Shown one piece after another: positions 12,662-27,600 of a DNA stretch of 64,000 nucleotides; the stretch's first letter is position 1, and each line of letters starts with the position of its first letter. The DNA is from Meghimatium bilineatum. Lineage: Eukaryota > Mollusca > Gastropoda > Stylommatophora > Philomycidae. Location of the stretch: positions 30,482,133 through 30,546,132 of the forward strand of contig CM067315.1 of the NCBI GenBank assembly GCA_034231615.1, written 5' to 3'. The notes beneath the pieces were generated by a model. That model searched no databases and was not told the DNA's origin. It was given only the letters and a program-made list of their open reading frames with translations. A program made the position numbers and the translations under genes.

Positions 12662-15600
12662 CTGTTTGGAATAGATAACATATAGAATGAACATTAAACG
12701 TAGGCAAGAATTATGTGCTTCGAAAATATGACAAACCAGTAACATCTTCAGTTAGAACAAATGCAGGACTAAGGACTAACAAACGAGTAACATCTGCAGT
12801 TAGAACAAATGCAGGACTGACAAACCATTATTGTTTATTATTTATATGGATAACATTATCAAAACTGTAAAACACCACCAGACGTTTACCATTACTCAAA
12901 TGACTTAATTGAACCACTCTTTGCTGACCATCAGTGCCTTTTCCACAGTTCAAGTGAAGTGCTGAAACATCACATAAACCTACTCAATGAAAGCTGCCTC
13001 AATCACAACATGAAGATCAATAAAGAAAATACAGAAGTAATGTTTATAGGCAGAAAACCCAATACAATCAAAATAAATGATCAACTACTGAAGTAAAGCA
13101 TGTGCAGCAATTTAAATATTTTGGGAGCATTTGTACAGCTGACTGAAGAATGGACAGAGTGTTTAGACAAGAATTAAAAAGTCAACTATGTAACTTATGA
13201 ACTTATACCAATTTTCCTGTCGAAGACGAATGTATCAGGCCATTGGCGCAAATAAAACGGAGACACAGCGCATTTCCATTCTCTGGATTACATCCTGCTA
13301 GAAATCCAGCAGGACAATGATCCTGCTAAAAGAGAAATTCAACAGGAGTTTTAGAATGTACGCTGAAGAAGAAGACTAATGGCTTCTAGGTTGACCCAGC
13401 CTAAGAAAAGGGCACCAGATCTTCTGGGAAAGTAGCCGCAGGTATGATATTGGTCAATGAAAAATACAGACTTAACCCCATACTCCCCACTACGCCTCAA
13501 TGGAAAAAGTGAAAACATGAAAACTCCTTTTTTAATGAATGTCATACTGCGAGTTTACAACAAAATTACAAATAACAGGAGAGAATTTGGTATTTATACT
13601 AACTTTCCATCTACAGCATCCACAATTTTGGCATCTATCTCCAAGTAGTCAAAGGCTGTCAGCATCCGAAGTCTTCTAGCCGGCCGCCGTTTCAAGTTGA
13701 TCATGTATATCTGCAAATATGAATAAATAAAGTTTTTAACACCAGACAGCCTAGAGAAGACCATAATGGAGGGGATGATGCCAGGGAGACGTACAAGAGA
13801 CAGACCCAGAAGATGGATGCAAGACATCAAAGACCACCTGAACATGACAGTAACAGAAGCAGGAAGACTAGCTCAAGATTGACAGAAGCTTCGAAAGGCT
13901 GTGATGACTGCTACAGGATATGCTACCTGATGAGTATGAATGTTTTTAATTAACAAAGTTCGTGGTGGCTGGATTATCAGAACAGCAACCTCCACATTCT
14001 TCTTCTTTCATTCTCAAACTTCTTAGAGATTATCAAGATGCAGTCTGGAGAACGGAATGTGTTGCGTCATGGTTTACAGCGTGACTGTGTTATATGCACC
14101 TTTCGGTCTGACACATCCGATTTTAGCATGACTTCTAGGTCACTTTGACCATACACGGAATGTGACAACCAACACCATCCTAAAACCTTCTTAGTCACCT
14201 CTTACAAGATATATGGAAGATAAATAGTGTTGCTATTCTTTGCTCCACTTTTGACTACGAATTGGCCATAACAGACTGAGAAGTCACATGTTCAGAAAGT
14301 TGAAAATTTGTAGACAGACCTCTGCAACTGTGGACTGAGCCCAGAGACTGCAGAACACATCCTTCATGCCTGTCAAATCTACCAAGAAGAGAGTGAGAAA
14401 ATGTGTTTATTTTCCTACTGAGACGGCAGAACTTCCAGACTTGAGGGGTTCCATGGATGACCTGAAGCGAATTATACAGTTCATTGAAGCTATTGGCGCT
14501 GTAACCTGATATCTGACTGAAGAACAAAAAGCTCCCCTTTCGGGCCCTGGAAACACACTTTCGCTTTTATGGTTAAAAGCTCTGATATAACCGAATTGGA
14601 TTAATTTTGCGACTGAAAGGAGCATAATTTTATCATAAGATGAACATTTTACGCAGCCAAAAAAAAAAACTGAATAAATATTATAAAATACCTTTACAAC
14701 TATTAAAACTAAAAGTTTACCTTAAGTTATTTAACAAAAAATGTATACAAACTACAACAAAATGATATTGTTTACCAACCATGTTATCTAACAGAAAATG
14801 TATACAAACTACAACAAAATGACACATAACTTGCCTGATCAGATCCTATGTATACAAACTACAACAAAATGACACATAACTTGCCTGATCAAATCCTAGT
14901 TTGTCTTTACGCTTCTCTGGTATATACACATGAGGTGAACTGTACAGAGGAGGAACTTCTTGTACTGAAAATATCATACACTTTGTTCAAGAACATCATC
15001 AAGGAAATCATCAAGTATTGCTTACCTCCAGGATCAGCTTCTCTGCACTGTAGGCGAATCTGTAAGCGTTTGGTATGTCAGGTCTCAGATCAGTTAAATA
15101 TTTACTGTCCGCACAAATTCAACTCTGATTCAATAAATATTTCACAAACACATTTCAGATCATCTAAACCATAAGTTCTCAACTTTTCTCGAGTCACAAC
15201 CCCATTTTATTTAGAAGTAAAGTGACCCATGGTCAAAAACATTTTATATAAGGCTTTCAATATGGAAAAAATATTCTATATCATTCGAAGATTGTTCAGA
15301 ATATCTTCTACTTCTGCGTTGGCTCTCAAGTAACCAACACAAATTTATTTTTTGATTTCCACCATGGAACATGAAGTATGATGTGCTACTATTTCATTTG
15401 AGGCATATATAATTCAATACAATTTAAACATGACATATTTAATGTTTAGCTTGATATTGTAACTAGTTAACAATTATTTCTTCATAATTTACATTTTAGT
15501 TTTTGCCAATGTATGTTAACCATGTGTGTGTGTGTCGCATGTCTATTAACCGAGAACACAGAAACTGCTCACATTTTGATGAGTTATATTTGGGTCAAAG

Positions 15601-18600
15601 GGCATGAACTCATGAACCACTAACCTACCATAAGATATATTTAATATTACATAATCACCAGTGTGTTGCAGGGGAGCAAAGAATAGCAACACTGTTTACC
15701 TTTGATGCATGTCGTAAAAGGCGACTAAGGAGGTTATGGGATGGAGTTGGCTGTCCTGACCCAAAGCCATGCTGAAGTCGGAGGTGTCTTGCCGAAAGGC
15801 GCAGATATCGCAGCAATGCTGTAAACCATGACACAACGCATTCCGTTCTCCGGACTACATCCTGCTAATCTGCAGGAGTTTGAGAATGAACGCAGAAGAA
15901 GAAGATATTACAAAATGTATGATATTATTCCAACTTTGAGACACTGATTAAAATGACAATTGTTTTACAATCATTTCGCCCATGTGTTGCCTGGGCCTCA
16001 AAAGAGAGCCAACAATAGCAACACCGTTTACCTTCCATGCATGTCACAAGAGGCAACTAGGGATGTTATAGGTTGGAGTTGGCTGTCCCATCCCATACAG
16101 GTTAAAGTGACCCAGAAGCCATGATGAAGTCAGATCGATAGGTGCAGATACCTCAGCAAAGCTGTAAACCATGATACAATACATTTCATTCTCCGGACTG
16201 CATCCTGTGAATCTGCAGGAGTGTAGGGACGCACACAGAAGAAATCACTATTTTTCTTTACTTAACTGTTTCAGCCGAAACCCACAGAAAACCCTTGGCC
16301 ACCCCAATTTGGGTCACAACTCATAACATGGGAACCCGTGAGTTAAACGTATACTATAAACATATTTGTTCAGTTGTGATTACGTATAGCAACTTTCCTC
16401 TTCATCAATAGCAAAAATAATGTTCCAGTTTCAGTTACATTCAAATTCAAATTGAATAATTTGTCCTTGCAGTGCTTGTTCTAAATTCAACTCATCCACA
16501 ATTCAAAAATTCTACTTATCAGTGTCTATATCTTTAAAATAAACTTATCCTTATCTTTAAAAAAAAATTATCCTTATCTTTAAAATAAACTTATCCTTAT
16601 CTTTAAAATGAACTTATCCTTATCTTTAAAATAAACGTATCCTTATCTTTAAAATAAACTTATCATTATCTTTAAAATAAACTTATCCTTATCTTTAAAA
16701 TAAACTTATCCTTATCTTTAAAATAAACGTATCCTTATTTCTAAAAAAAATTATCCTTATCTTTAAAATAAAAGTATCCTTATTTTTAAAATAAACTTAT
16801 CCTATCTTTAAAATAAACTTATCCTTATCTTTAAAATAAAATTATCTTTATCTTTTAGATATCCCAGGAATATCAGTAGGAGGACTGAGCATAAATAATT
16901 TGAGATATGCGGATGACACTGTTCTGATTGCAAAAAGTGAAGAAGTTCTTCAAGATTTAATTAAAGTAGTAGTCACAGAAAGTAAAGAGAAAGGCCTCTT
17001 CCTAAATATCAAGAAAACAGAAGTAATGGTTATTTCAAAGAAACAAAATAACACACCTTGCAAGATCAAAGTGAATGATATAGTATTAAAATAGGTCCCC
17101 CAATTCAAATATCTAGGTACAATGATTACAACAAATGGAAGAAGTTCAACAGAAATAAAAATAACCAAATGGTCAGAGGGTGTCCGACAAAGTGGATGGT
17201 GCCGCAGTAACCTAATGAACAAATAGTCAAGCAAAATGAATTAAACAGGTTACTAAAACACTTACCTTGCCTATTAATAAAAATATATTTTAAAAAGTAT
17301 ATATAAAAAAACACACAATAAAACTAAACAGGACAATTCTCCACGTATCGGCTCAAATTGAACCTTTTTCAAGAGACAAACAACAGAAAACAACAAAATA
17401 AAAAACAAAATAGATGACTAGATTTCATCAAGCCCCGTCTCCATAGCGCAGGGATGGCAACGCATCTAGTAAAAGAGAAAATGCATGCATTCATATGAAT
17501 GCATGCATTTTCTCTTTTACTAGATGCGTTGCCATCCCTGCGCTATGGAGACGGGGCTTGATGAAATCTAGTCATCTATTTTGTTTTTTATTTTGTTGTT
17601 TTCTGTTGTTTGTCTCTTGAAAAAGGGTTCAATTTGAGCCGATACGTGAAGAATTGTCCGGTTTAGTTTTATTGTGTGTTTTTTTATATATACTTTTTAA
17701 AATATATTTTTATTAATAGGCAAGGCAAGTGTTTTAGTAACCTGTTTAATTCATTTTGCTCAACAGAAATAAGATGAAGAATAGGACAGGCAAAAACAAC
17801 ATTCAGAAAAATAAAAAATATACTGTGTAATATGACCTTGTCATTAGAGGTGAGAAAGATAGTTCTGCAGTGCTATATAACCCATATACTAACATGGGTG
17901 CGAGTCTTAGACAATAAACAAACTGGAAAGTGGGAGATTGGAGGCAACAGAGATGTGGTTCTACAGAAGAATGCTGAGAATACCATGGACTGCCAGAAAA
18001 ACTAATGTAGAGGTGTTGAAAGAGTTAAATGCGAAACGGACCTTAATCAACAATATAAGAAAAAGGCAATCTTCTTTTTTTGGCCACTTCATGAGAAAAG
18101 CAGTTTTAGAGAACATAGTCACAACAGGCAAGATTTAAACCAACAGAGACAGAGGGCGACAACATGAAAAAATATTAGACAGTTTGACATCCTGGCACGG
18201 CAAGGAAACAACAACAACTTTGATACATAATACTGTGGACAGAGAGCTGTGGAGAGCCATGACCTCCTATGCCAGCCGGCATGGCACCTGATGATGATCC
18301 TTATCTTTAAAATAAGCTTGTCCATAGCTTTAAAATAAACTTATCTATATCTTTAAATTCAACTCTATATCTTCTAAAATTAAACTCAACCATATCTTAT
18401 AAATTCAACTCACCCATAGCTTCCAATTTAACATGATCAAATTGGTCTCTTTCTTCTGTAAGAGTGTGTCTCTTGTCAAGAGGAATCATTACTTTTCCAA
18501 AATATTCTGTGTTTATCACATACATGGACTCTCCTGTTCACAAGAATTTATTTATTTTAATATCAACATCATAATTATTACTGTATCCCCAACTCACTCT

Positions 18601-21600
18601 TAATCCCATGGTTCATCCTCAACTCACTCTTAATCCCATGGTTCATCCCCAACTCATTCTGATTCTTAATCTCAGTGTTTCTTTTCAAATCACTCTTAAT
18701 CCCATGGTTCATTCCCAATTCACTATTAATCCCATAGTTCATCCTCAATTCTTGCTTACATCCATGGTCCATCCCCAATTTACTATTAATCCCATGATTT
18801 ATCTCCAACTCACACTTAATCCCATGGCTCATTTAACATTCAGTCAAATGTTGTTCATGTATAGAGCGGTTTGTTTTATATCATCTTAAGTTCCTGGTAC
18901 TACACGACAACTGATGATGCATCTATGCTGCTACACAACAACCGATGATTTGCTTTAGGTCATCTTGGATTCCTCACAACTTGTTTTTCAGATATGGTCT
19001 TGTGGGCCAGATTCTCATTCAGTGAACAGCAAAAAAGGGACATTACTGTAGTATTTGTTCTGGTGTCTGTACTGCTTTGCTTGTTTCTTATTGAGGCAGA
19101 TTGAAATTTGGTGTTAGACCTGTATTTTTCATTGACGAACAGCATAACTAGTAATACTTAGCATCTCTCTTGCCGCCTTTGCTTTCCAGATCTGGTGCCC
19201 ATTTTCTTAGACTGTATAAACCTGGAGACATTATTCATTTAAAATTCAGTATTTCCGATTGAACTGGGAGTTGAACCTTCAATCACTAGACTGGGAAGCA
19301 AGTGTATTAACCAATTAACTACTGCTGCCCCTAAATAGCGGTTTTACTCGTTTTATGTGATTCTTTCACAAACTCCTGCAGATTAGCAGGATGTAGTCCA
19401 GAAAACAGAATGCGATGCGTCATGGTTTACATCTTGGCTGTGAAATCTGTGCATTTCGGCCCGAAATATTCAATTTCAACAATCGTTTTGGGTTACTTCA
19501 TCATTTATGGGATGGGTCAGCCAACTCTGTCTTCTTTCTAAAGTACACAGTTGCACAGTCGTTAGGAAGTATCGCACATGAATCAGAACTATGATTCAAA
19601 CATTCCTCCTGTGTTAATTCCCCAGTTGAGGTGGAAAAGTTTTTCAGACAGCAAATCAAGCCTTAATTGGGTACCGGATCAGTCAGGGGAGTAACGACTG
19701 TGAGGGAGAGGAGATGGCTACAGCTCTCATATAGCACAGCCACTGAAATGTGAGATCACTAAACATCTCACACACATACGGCAGTTAAATGCTATGTGTT
19801 AACTTTCAAACTTTGGTTCTACGCAAAAAAAAGTTTGAACTACAGTTTCTTCTTCTTCAGCGTTCATTCTCAAACTCCCGCTGGATTTCTCTTGCAACAG
19901 GACAATGGTCCTACAAAATTTCCAGTTTATTTAGTCCAGAGAATGGAAATGCGTTGTGTTGCCGTTTTATTTGCACCTATGTGCACATCCATCTTCGATG
20001 GTAACTACAGTTTAACCATTAGCAAGACGGATTAAAAAATACAAAACGTCTTCCTGCCACCGGATTCTTTTTTGACAATTTGCGTTATTGATGGTGACTG
20101 TTTTGAAAATGTGATAGTTTTTTGGTTGTTAGAGATATTTAAATATTTGCACAGATAAATAAAGAATTGAATTCTGCATATATTGGTGTAATTTCTGTAC
20201 ATGTGTGTTTGATACCAGACGTATGAGAAAGTGGTAAAGACGTTTTTCACAAAAAAACTTATATTTTATAACAAATAAAGCAGAAAAATTAGTAAAAAAA
20301 TAACTTACTTTACTTATTGAATTGTTTGGCAACACTGTACACTAAATCACACACAAATCTGTTGTATTTATGTTCTTTAATTATCAAAATATTGCCGGGG
20401 GAACTGTATAAAACATGTAGATTTGCAGTAAAATCGTTCTTTGAGCTTGGGCCTAGAGTCATTTTTGGTGCCACTTCAACATATTCGATATCAAACATCT
20501 GGAAGTCCCCACACCAACACGCCATTCTGTATATTTACTGCTGTGAAACTAAATAACCCAATAATTCATGATTCAAGCCACGATTCAATGTTATTTTATT
20601 CAAAATACAATGATACATCGGTCTATAAACCCGATTCACCATCATGGCATCGTACCGGTGTGCAGATGTGGTCAGATTAATTGGTATAAAACGTGTTACT
20701 TCTACGTAGAAATTTTCACTACGATCATGATGGACGTAGAAATGTATCGGCTTCAATTGCATATGTTTCCCGAGTATGTGCATTGACCAATCAGGCTCTG
20801 GTATGTATATTTAACACAATATCTCATTGGATGACTTCTATCGACAACGGCAAGAGCCGCCATTTTTTGTGTTTATCGACAAGTGTTTACATAAGCATTG
20901 TGAAGGTTAAAGTCACTGTTTTTTATCACCATCCTTCTCCTCATCTTCTTCTTTTGCATTCTACCTTGGACTGCCATGTAGCATCACGTTTTTAATAACG
21001 ACACTTAATGATGATGATGAACCAACACCCACTTACCTAAAGCTTTCACAGAATGAGCAAATAAAATGATGTCATCTCTTGGACCACTATATCCCACTGG
21101 AGGTCTATTGTAGGAAAGATTCGGTGAAAGGTAGTGATGCAGGTTGATAAGAATAGCAGAGTGCACCATAGGAACAGGAAACACCTCCAAAAATCTCCCG
21201 GTCTACAATGGATAGATAGTTACTACTACGAATGTAGTAGCCCTGAGGAGGAATACAAGAAACATTTGTGACTCACTTCTCAATAAAAGAAATGTTGGAT
21301 TGTTTATCATAATCTTCTTCTTCAGCGTTCATTCTCAAACTCCCGCTGGATCTCTCTTGTAGCAGGAAAATCGCACTACTAGATTTCCAGCAGAATATAG
21401 ACCAGAGAATGGAAATGCGTTGTGTCACCGTTTTATTTGAGCCAATGACCCAACACATCCATCTTCAGAGGTATCAGAATCTAATCATACTTAACTGCAG
21501 ACTAGGCTGACACACAGGTTCCTGTAAGGCAGGTAACCCACCAAGTAATTATTACTGGTCTGCCAGGCTGATTTATATATATTCCACATGACATATTCTT

Positions 21601-24600
21601 TCCAGATTGTAGTTGTCTTTAGAGTAGACCTGATGCAGGAAGGGGCGTGTTTAAACATTCTTCATCTTCAGCGTTCATTCTCAAACTCCCACTGGATTTC
21701 TGTTGTAGCAGGACAATGGTCCTACTAGATTTCCAGCAGAATGTAGTCCAGAGAATGGAAATGTGTTGTGTCACTGTTTTAATTGCACCAATGACCCGAT
21801 ACATCCATCTTCGGGGGAGTTTAAATAATCTGAGATGTCTCTAATCCATCCTTGTCTTTTTGGCGGCCCTTACCTCTGCTTCCAGGAACCATACCTTCCA
21901 TTATTAATTGTTCCATTTTGTTATGTCTCCTTATATGGCTAAATTATATCTGATTTAGAATTACTATATGCACTACTCTCTGAATTCAGAAAATATCAAA
22001 TTACAAGCTAGCCAATCTGCAAACTATGATGCTAAATATTAATTAGGAAGCAATCATTATGTCTAAACTTTGATATTGTCAGATAAGTAAGGTTCTGAAT
22101 GGAAACATTGTCAGATAAAGTGAAGTTCTGAATGGAGACATTGTCAAATTTTTAAAAAAGTTCTGAATGAAAACATTGTCAGATAAAGTAAAGTTCTGAA
22201 TGGAGACATTGTCCAAGGAGGAAACAACTCTTTGATGTATGTCTATTGTAAACAACAAAAGCTTTGACTTTGTATACAACTAGTCTGTCAAACAGGGAAA
22301 AAGCGTTTCAGATCGTGTTACCGGAAAGTATTCATACCCCCTCCGAGTAGATGTCTTTTTCAATAGACACTGCATTGAGCCAGAAGCTGAAGTCTCTTGG
22401 GTATGAAAGATAGATCTGAGAAACCACTCCCACTACACACAAGAATTAAGAGCAAATCGCTCACAATTCCTGGCATTATTGACAACAATAACAACAACCA
22501 GAAAATATGAAATTGCCTCCTCCATGGAAAAAAGCTGCCTACTACCAATGTAGGATCGCTTTCGGCAGATGGTGTAAGGATACACGGTAAAATTTCTGTA
22601 GCTCACAAATGTAATATACTTTCATCCATCCTTCCAGATCCCGTTAACTTAACCTGTATGGTCATATAGCATTGAAAGTACCTTTTAATACAGAGTATTA
22701 TTCTTCTTCTGCTGCATTTGTTTTCAAACTTCTGCAGATTAACAGGATGTATTCTGGAGAATGGAATGCATTGTGTCGACATGGTTACAGCTTAACTGTG
22801 ATATCTGTGCCTTTCGACCCGACACATGTGGCTTCTGGGTCACTTTGACCCTATTTGGGAAGGGACATACAACTCCACCTCCAAAACCTTAGTCTCCTTC
22901 TCTAATAACACTGCGCAACAAAAAAAAGTTGTTGTTTTTTTACAAGTATAAAATTAGTCAATTCCTACTGAAAATGGGTTGAGAAAAACGAATATGACAT
23001 CAGAAAATGTTTATTAGCTCTAGTTTTTGAGTTATTGTAATTTCAATATTTGTATTAAAAATCCTATATCTTATTGTTTCCTTTTCCTCTTGTATACCAC
23101 TTCTGGAGCTTCTCTTGTGACATTCCAGCAGTAGTCAGCAAGCATGGATGTATTCCACTTACCCTGGTACCTTTTTTCCATCAATGCAATGTCTTGGTGG
23201 AAACGCTCCCCATGTTCATTACTTACTGCACCACAATTTGGAGGGAAGAAATCAAGATGAGAATCCAGGAAGTGGATCTTAAGTGACATGTTGCAACCTA
23301 ATTGTTGATATGCTGTCAGAAGTTCATTAATAGCAACAGGATAGTTCTCACTTCTATGATTGCCCAGGAAATTTTGTACAACACATTTGAAAGATTACCA
23401 TGCACCTTTCTCATTCCCATGAATAATGGCATCAAAATGCACATCTTTCAACAGTTCCCTTATCTGTGGGCCTACAAATAATCCTTCCTTTATTTTACCA
23501 TCACTAAGGTAATGAAATTTTTTCCTCAAGTACTTAAATGCCTCTCCTTCCCTATTCATGCCCTTGATAAAGTTCTTCATTAGCCCCAATTTAATATGAA
23601 GAGGAGGTAGAATTATTTTATTTCTATCAACCAAAGAAATTTGCTGTACATTCTTTTCACCAGGCTGCATAACCTTCCTATCAGGCCAAGTTTTCCTAAT
23701 GTAATGAGTTCTCTGTCGACTGTCCCATTCACACAGAAAGCAACAATATTTTGTGTAACCTAATTGCATGCCAAGTAAAATTGCAATAACTTTCAAGTCT
23801 GCACAAATCTGCCACTGATGATCATCATATTTTATTGCTTTAAGAAGTAATTTCATATTTTCATAAGTCTCCTTCATGTGGACAGCATGGCCTATATGGA
23901 TAGAAGGTAATGAATTGCCATTGTGTAGCAAAACTGCTTTCAAACTTAACTTTGATGAGTCAATGAATAACCTCCACTCTTGTTGTATGTGCTCTATTTT
24001 CAAAGCTTCCATAAGCCCATTAACATCGTGGCAAGCAACAATGCTATTATTCATTGTGAAAAATGGAGTTAGAGATTTCTGACGTTCGCTGTACATAGAC
24101 ACCTTAACATTTTTATCCAGGAGATTCCACTGCTGAAGTCTTGATGCAAGAAGTTCAGCTTTTGTTTTAGATAAGTCAAGATCTCGAATGAAGTCACTTA
24201 GTTCATTTTGAGAAATTCTATGTAGAATATCAACAGAACCTATTGGTGTGAATTGAGTATCTTCCTGTTCAAACTCAGGTTGTATTTCTTGACCACAATC
24301 TGCATCAAGCTCTATAACTTTCTGGTTGGGTGAGGTAGGAACAGGCAGATCTTTTCCATGTGGTACTGGCCGTATAGCTGATGGAATATTGGGGTAATTC
24401 AAAGTCCACTTCTTCTTTTTAGATATTCCGTGTTGGAGAGGAGGCACCATACAAAAATAGCAGTCACTTACATGATCTCTCGGCTCTCTCAATATCATAG
24501 GAATCGCGAAAGGCATTGACCGCACTTTGCCATTCAGCCAACCACAGAGTTTCACAGTACATGTAATACAGCAAATGTGAGGTGCCCAGGGTTTGTCTTG

Positions 24601-27600
24601 ATCACCTATCTTACAGCCGAAGTAAAGATGATATGCAGTTTTAATTAAAGGTGTAATTTTCCGTTTTTGAGACGACAACGTCCCCTCGCCACAAACATAG
24701 CAAAAATTGTTAGCACTATTAACGCACTTTCGTGACATTATGGAATCCAATCTTTATACAAATTCAGACATTTATAGCACTGGAAAATAAAATATATATA
24801 TCCTACTTGAAAATATTAATTATATACACATGTTGAAATATGTGGTTTGTTTTTTACATCAACACACGATTTAACCAATATAGCGGCCATTGTGAGAAGT
24901 CACACGGTGTCAACATGCATTCGTCGCTGAATAAATTTTTCGTCAGAAAAATTTTCCACTTTTTTCGACACAATAAACAAGGAATATCACAACAATAAGA
25001 GCAAACTGAGAATTTTTAATGTGATATTCGTTTTTCTCACCACATTTTCAGTAGGAAATGATTATTTTCATGTCTGTAATTTTTTATGTGTTGCGCAGTG
25101 TAATTTGCATGGAAAGTAAACAGTAGTGCTATTCTTTGCTCTACCTACAAGCACAGGCAACATACAGGGAGGATATATCCTCTGGTTGAAAACCATATCA
25201 CTTCTAGTTTCTCCAATCACATTTCTCAAGTTTCTGATTCTTCTGTATTCTTTCTCAAATTCCTGCTGGTTACCAGGATATAGACCAGAGAATGGAATAT
25301 GTTGCTTACAGCTTGGGTGCAATATCTGTGCCTTTCAGCTTGACATATCCGACTTCAGCATGGCATGGAACTTTGGCCTTCAGCCAACCTTCTCAGTCGC
25401 CTTCTACAAACATGTAACATATAGAGGTCACTGCTTTGCAATTCTTTGCTCCCTTTTTAGGTCCTGCAGCATAAGTACAGGCTCAGGCATTTCATTTCTA
25501 GGCTTGGATCTGCCTGTTACTTGTTGGAGTTCATTGCTGTAGATACTTGATAACTAACTTGACATTATCCACTCCAACAATAGTCCTCTTTGTTTTGGAA
25601 CTCTAAACAATGGACTGTATGTTTGCTATCTCCAGGAATTGCGAGCAACTTGTTTTTGGACTTGAGAGTCTGTTACCGTAACTGTGCTAGTTAACAGGAT
25701 TCTATAAGATTGTTGGTTGGTGGTCCAGCGGTCCATGGGCTCATGCCCTTTGACCCAATGCTATTGTGTGATATATGCATGTGTTTGTGAGCTGTTTTTT
25801 TGTTCCATATAATGTGTTCCATTTATCTGATCCTGGAGGGAGAAGCATTTTCCTGATGTCATCCAGTGCTGGACATTCAAAAAGGTGGTGGTCAACAGTT
25901 TCATAGGGATTAATGCACAGCCAGCACCCTGGAGTGTGTTGTGGTTGTATTCTGCTCAGGTGATTGTTAAGCTGTACATGTGTGCACAGTCGGAAGATTA
26001 TACTCTGGTCTTTCCTTCCCAGGAGGTTGATGTTGTCCTTAGCATTTGGGCTGGTCATATATTTATAGAGGTTCTATAAGATGATTAAGAGAAACACTGA
26101 GGTTTACCTTTTCAGACATTCCTCCCCAGAAATTGGAATAGTAGCCCTCAACAGAAGCATTTAGCATAGGACCAATTACCAATCTTGCAACAGCAAAAAA
26201 ACATTGAGAATTAAAAGAGAATTACCAATATTAAATAAAACAAAACATCAAAAATGTTAACACTTTAACACATCTGTAACAGGACATAATATATATATAT
26301 TTATTTTCAAGATGTTAACACTCTAATAATTCAAGATGTTACCCACACTAACAAATATAAAACAGGAATAAGATATGTATTCTTCTTCTGCATTTGTTCT
26401 TAAGCTCTTGCAGATTAGCAGGATGTAGTCTGGAGAATGGAATGTGTTGTGCTAGGGTTTACAGCTTAGCTGTGATTATCTATGCCTTTCTGCCTGATAC
26501 AACAACTTTAGCATGTGATTATCTGCGGCATTCAGTCTGACACATTGAACTTCAGCAAGGATTCTGAGTGATTTAAATTGGATAGAACAGCCAATTTCAC
26601 CACAAAATACCTTAGTTGCTTCTTATGACATGCATGGCCTATTAATTAAGGACATAACTCTAACTGAATTTCAAAGTGGATGTCGTCCATGTGTTGCCTG
26701 GGCCAGAGAGGGGAGCAAATAGCAACACTGTTTACCTTCCATGAATGTTGTAAAAGGCGACTAAGGAGGTTATGGGATGGAGTTGGCTGTCCCATCCCAT
26801 ATAGGGTCAGTGACCCAAAGTCATGCTGAAGTCGGTTGTTTCAGGCTGAAAGGCGCAGATATCGCAGCTATGCTGTAAACCATGATACAACGCATTGCGT
26901 TCTCCAGACTACATCCTGCTTATCTACAGGAGTTTGAGAATGAATGCAGAAGAAGAAGACAAAAAGTGGATGAAACAAATAGTCATAATCACTTGTGATG
27001 GACAAACAATAACAACAACAATGACATGCATGGAAGGTAAACAGTGTTGCTATTCTTTGCTACCCTTTCGGATCCTACCACATATGTATTCAAGAAGTTA
27101 ACACTCTAACAAATATAAAACTGGACTGACATCATAAGTCATCGCTGTCTTATAAAAGATATTGTCACAAGTGGATAATGATAATAATAACAGTTGTGTA
27201 CCCATAACATTTTCATCTGGCATGCTGAAGGTCTTACCAGCGGACCATCAGACCAACCAGAATGCAACAGTAAATACCTAGTAGATGACGTGCAAATATA
27301 GTGATGCTTTCCTTTCGTGGAAGCCTCGCATCACTTCATCTATGCAGCTATATGTTCATTCCCTCTCAGTAAAAGGCTTCTTCAAAATCATTGCAAACCA
27401 CAGAGAGTTGCAGCCTTGATGTGTGTGAAATAAAGCTCTGGAGAAACCCCTCGACTGCACAAAAGAAGAATTCTATTTCTCAAAATTCCTAGTGATTCAA
27501 ACAAACGTAACAGCTTTCTTAATATCCAAAATCATACCAGCTGTTCAAATAATAATAATAACAAATACATTACACATCAACATCTCAGGCAAAGAATATT

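Noticed and set aside
15027-15075. An extra COLGALT exon (minus strand, GTAAGC donor)
   Set aside because: It looks exon-like, but exons 7 and 8 join in phase and by homology without it.
17159-17229. Hammerhead ribozyme in the leader of the foldback element
   Set aside because: CTAATGA...AAATAGTC only vaguely resembles the core; the CTGATGA and GAAA boxes are not both present.
18414-18533. Frameshift in COLGALT exon 7
   Set aside because: An apparent break came from reading VHVCDKHRIF in the wrong frame. The frame dictated by exon 6 (MYVINTEYFGKVMIPLDK) is open and matches better.
20317-20786. Plus-strand frames of 72-79 codons at 20.3-20.8 kb
   Set aside because: Shadows of the minus-strand exon-like region with no recognisable motif.
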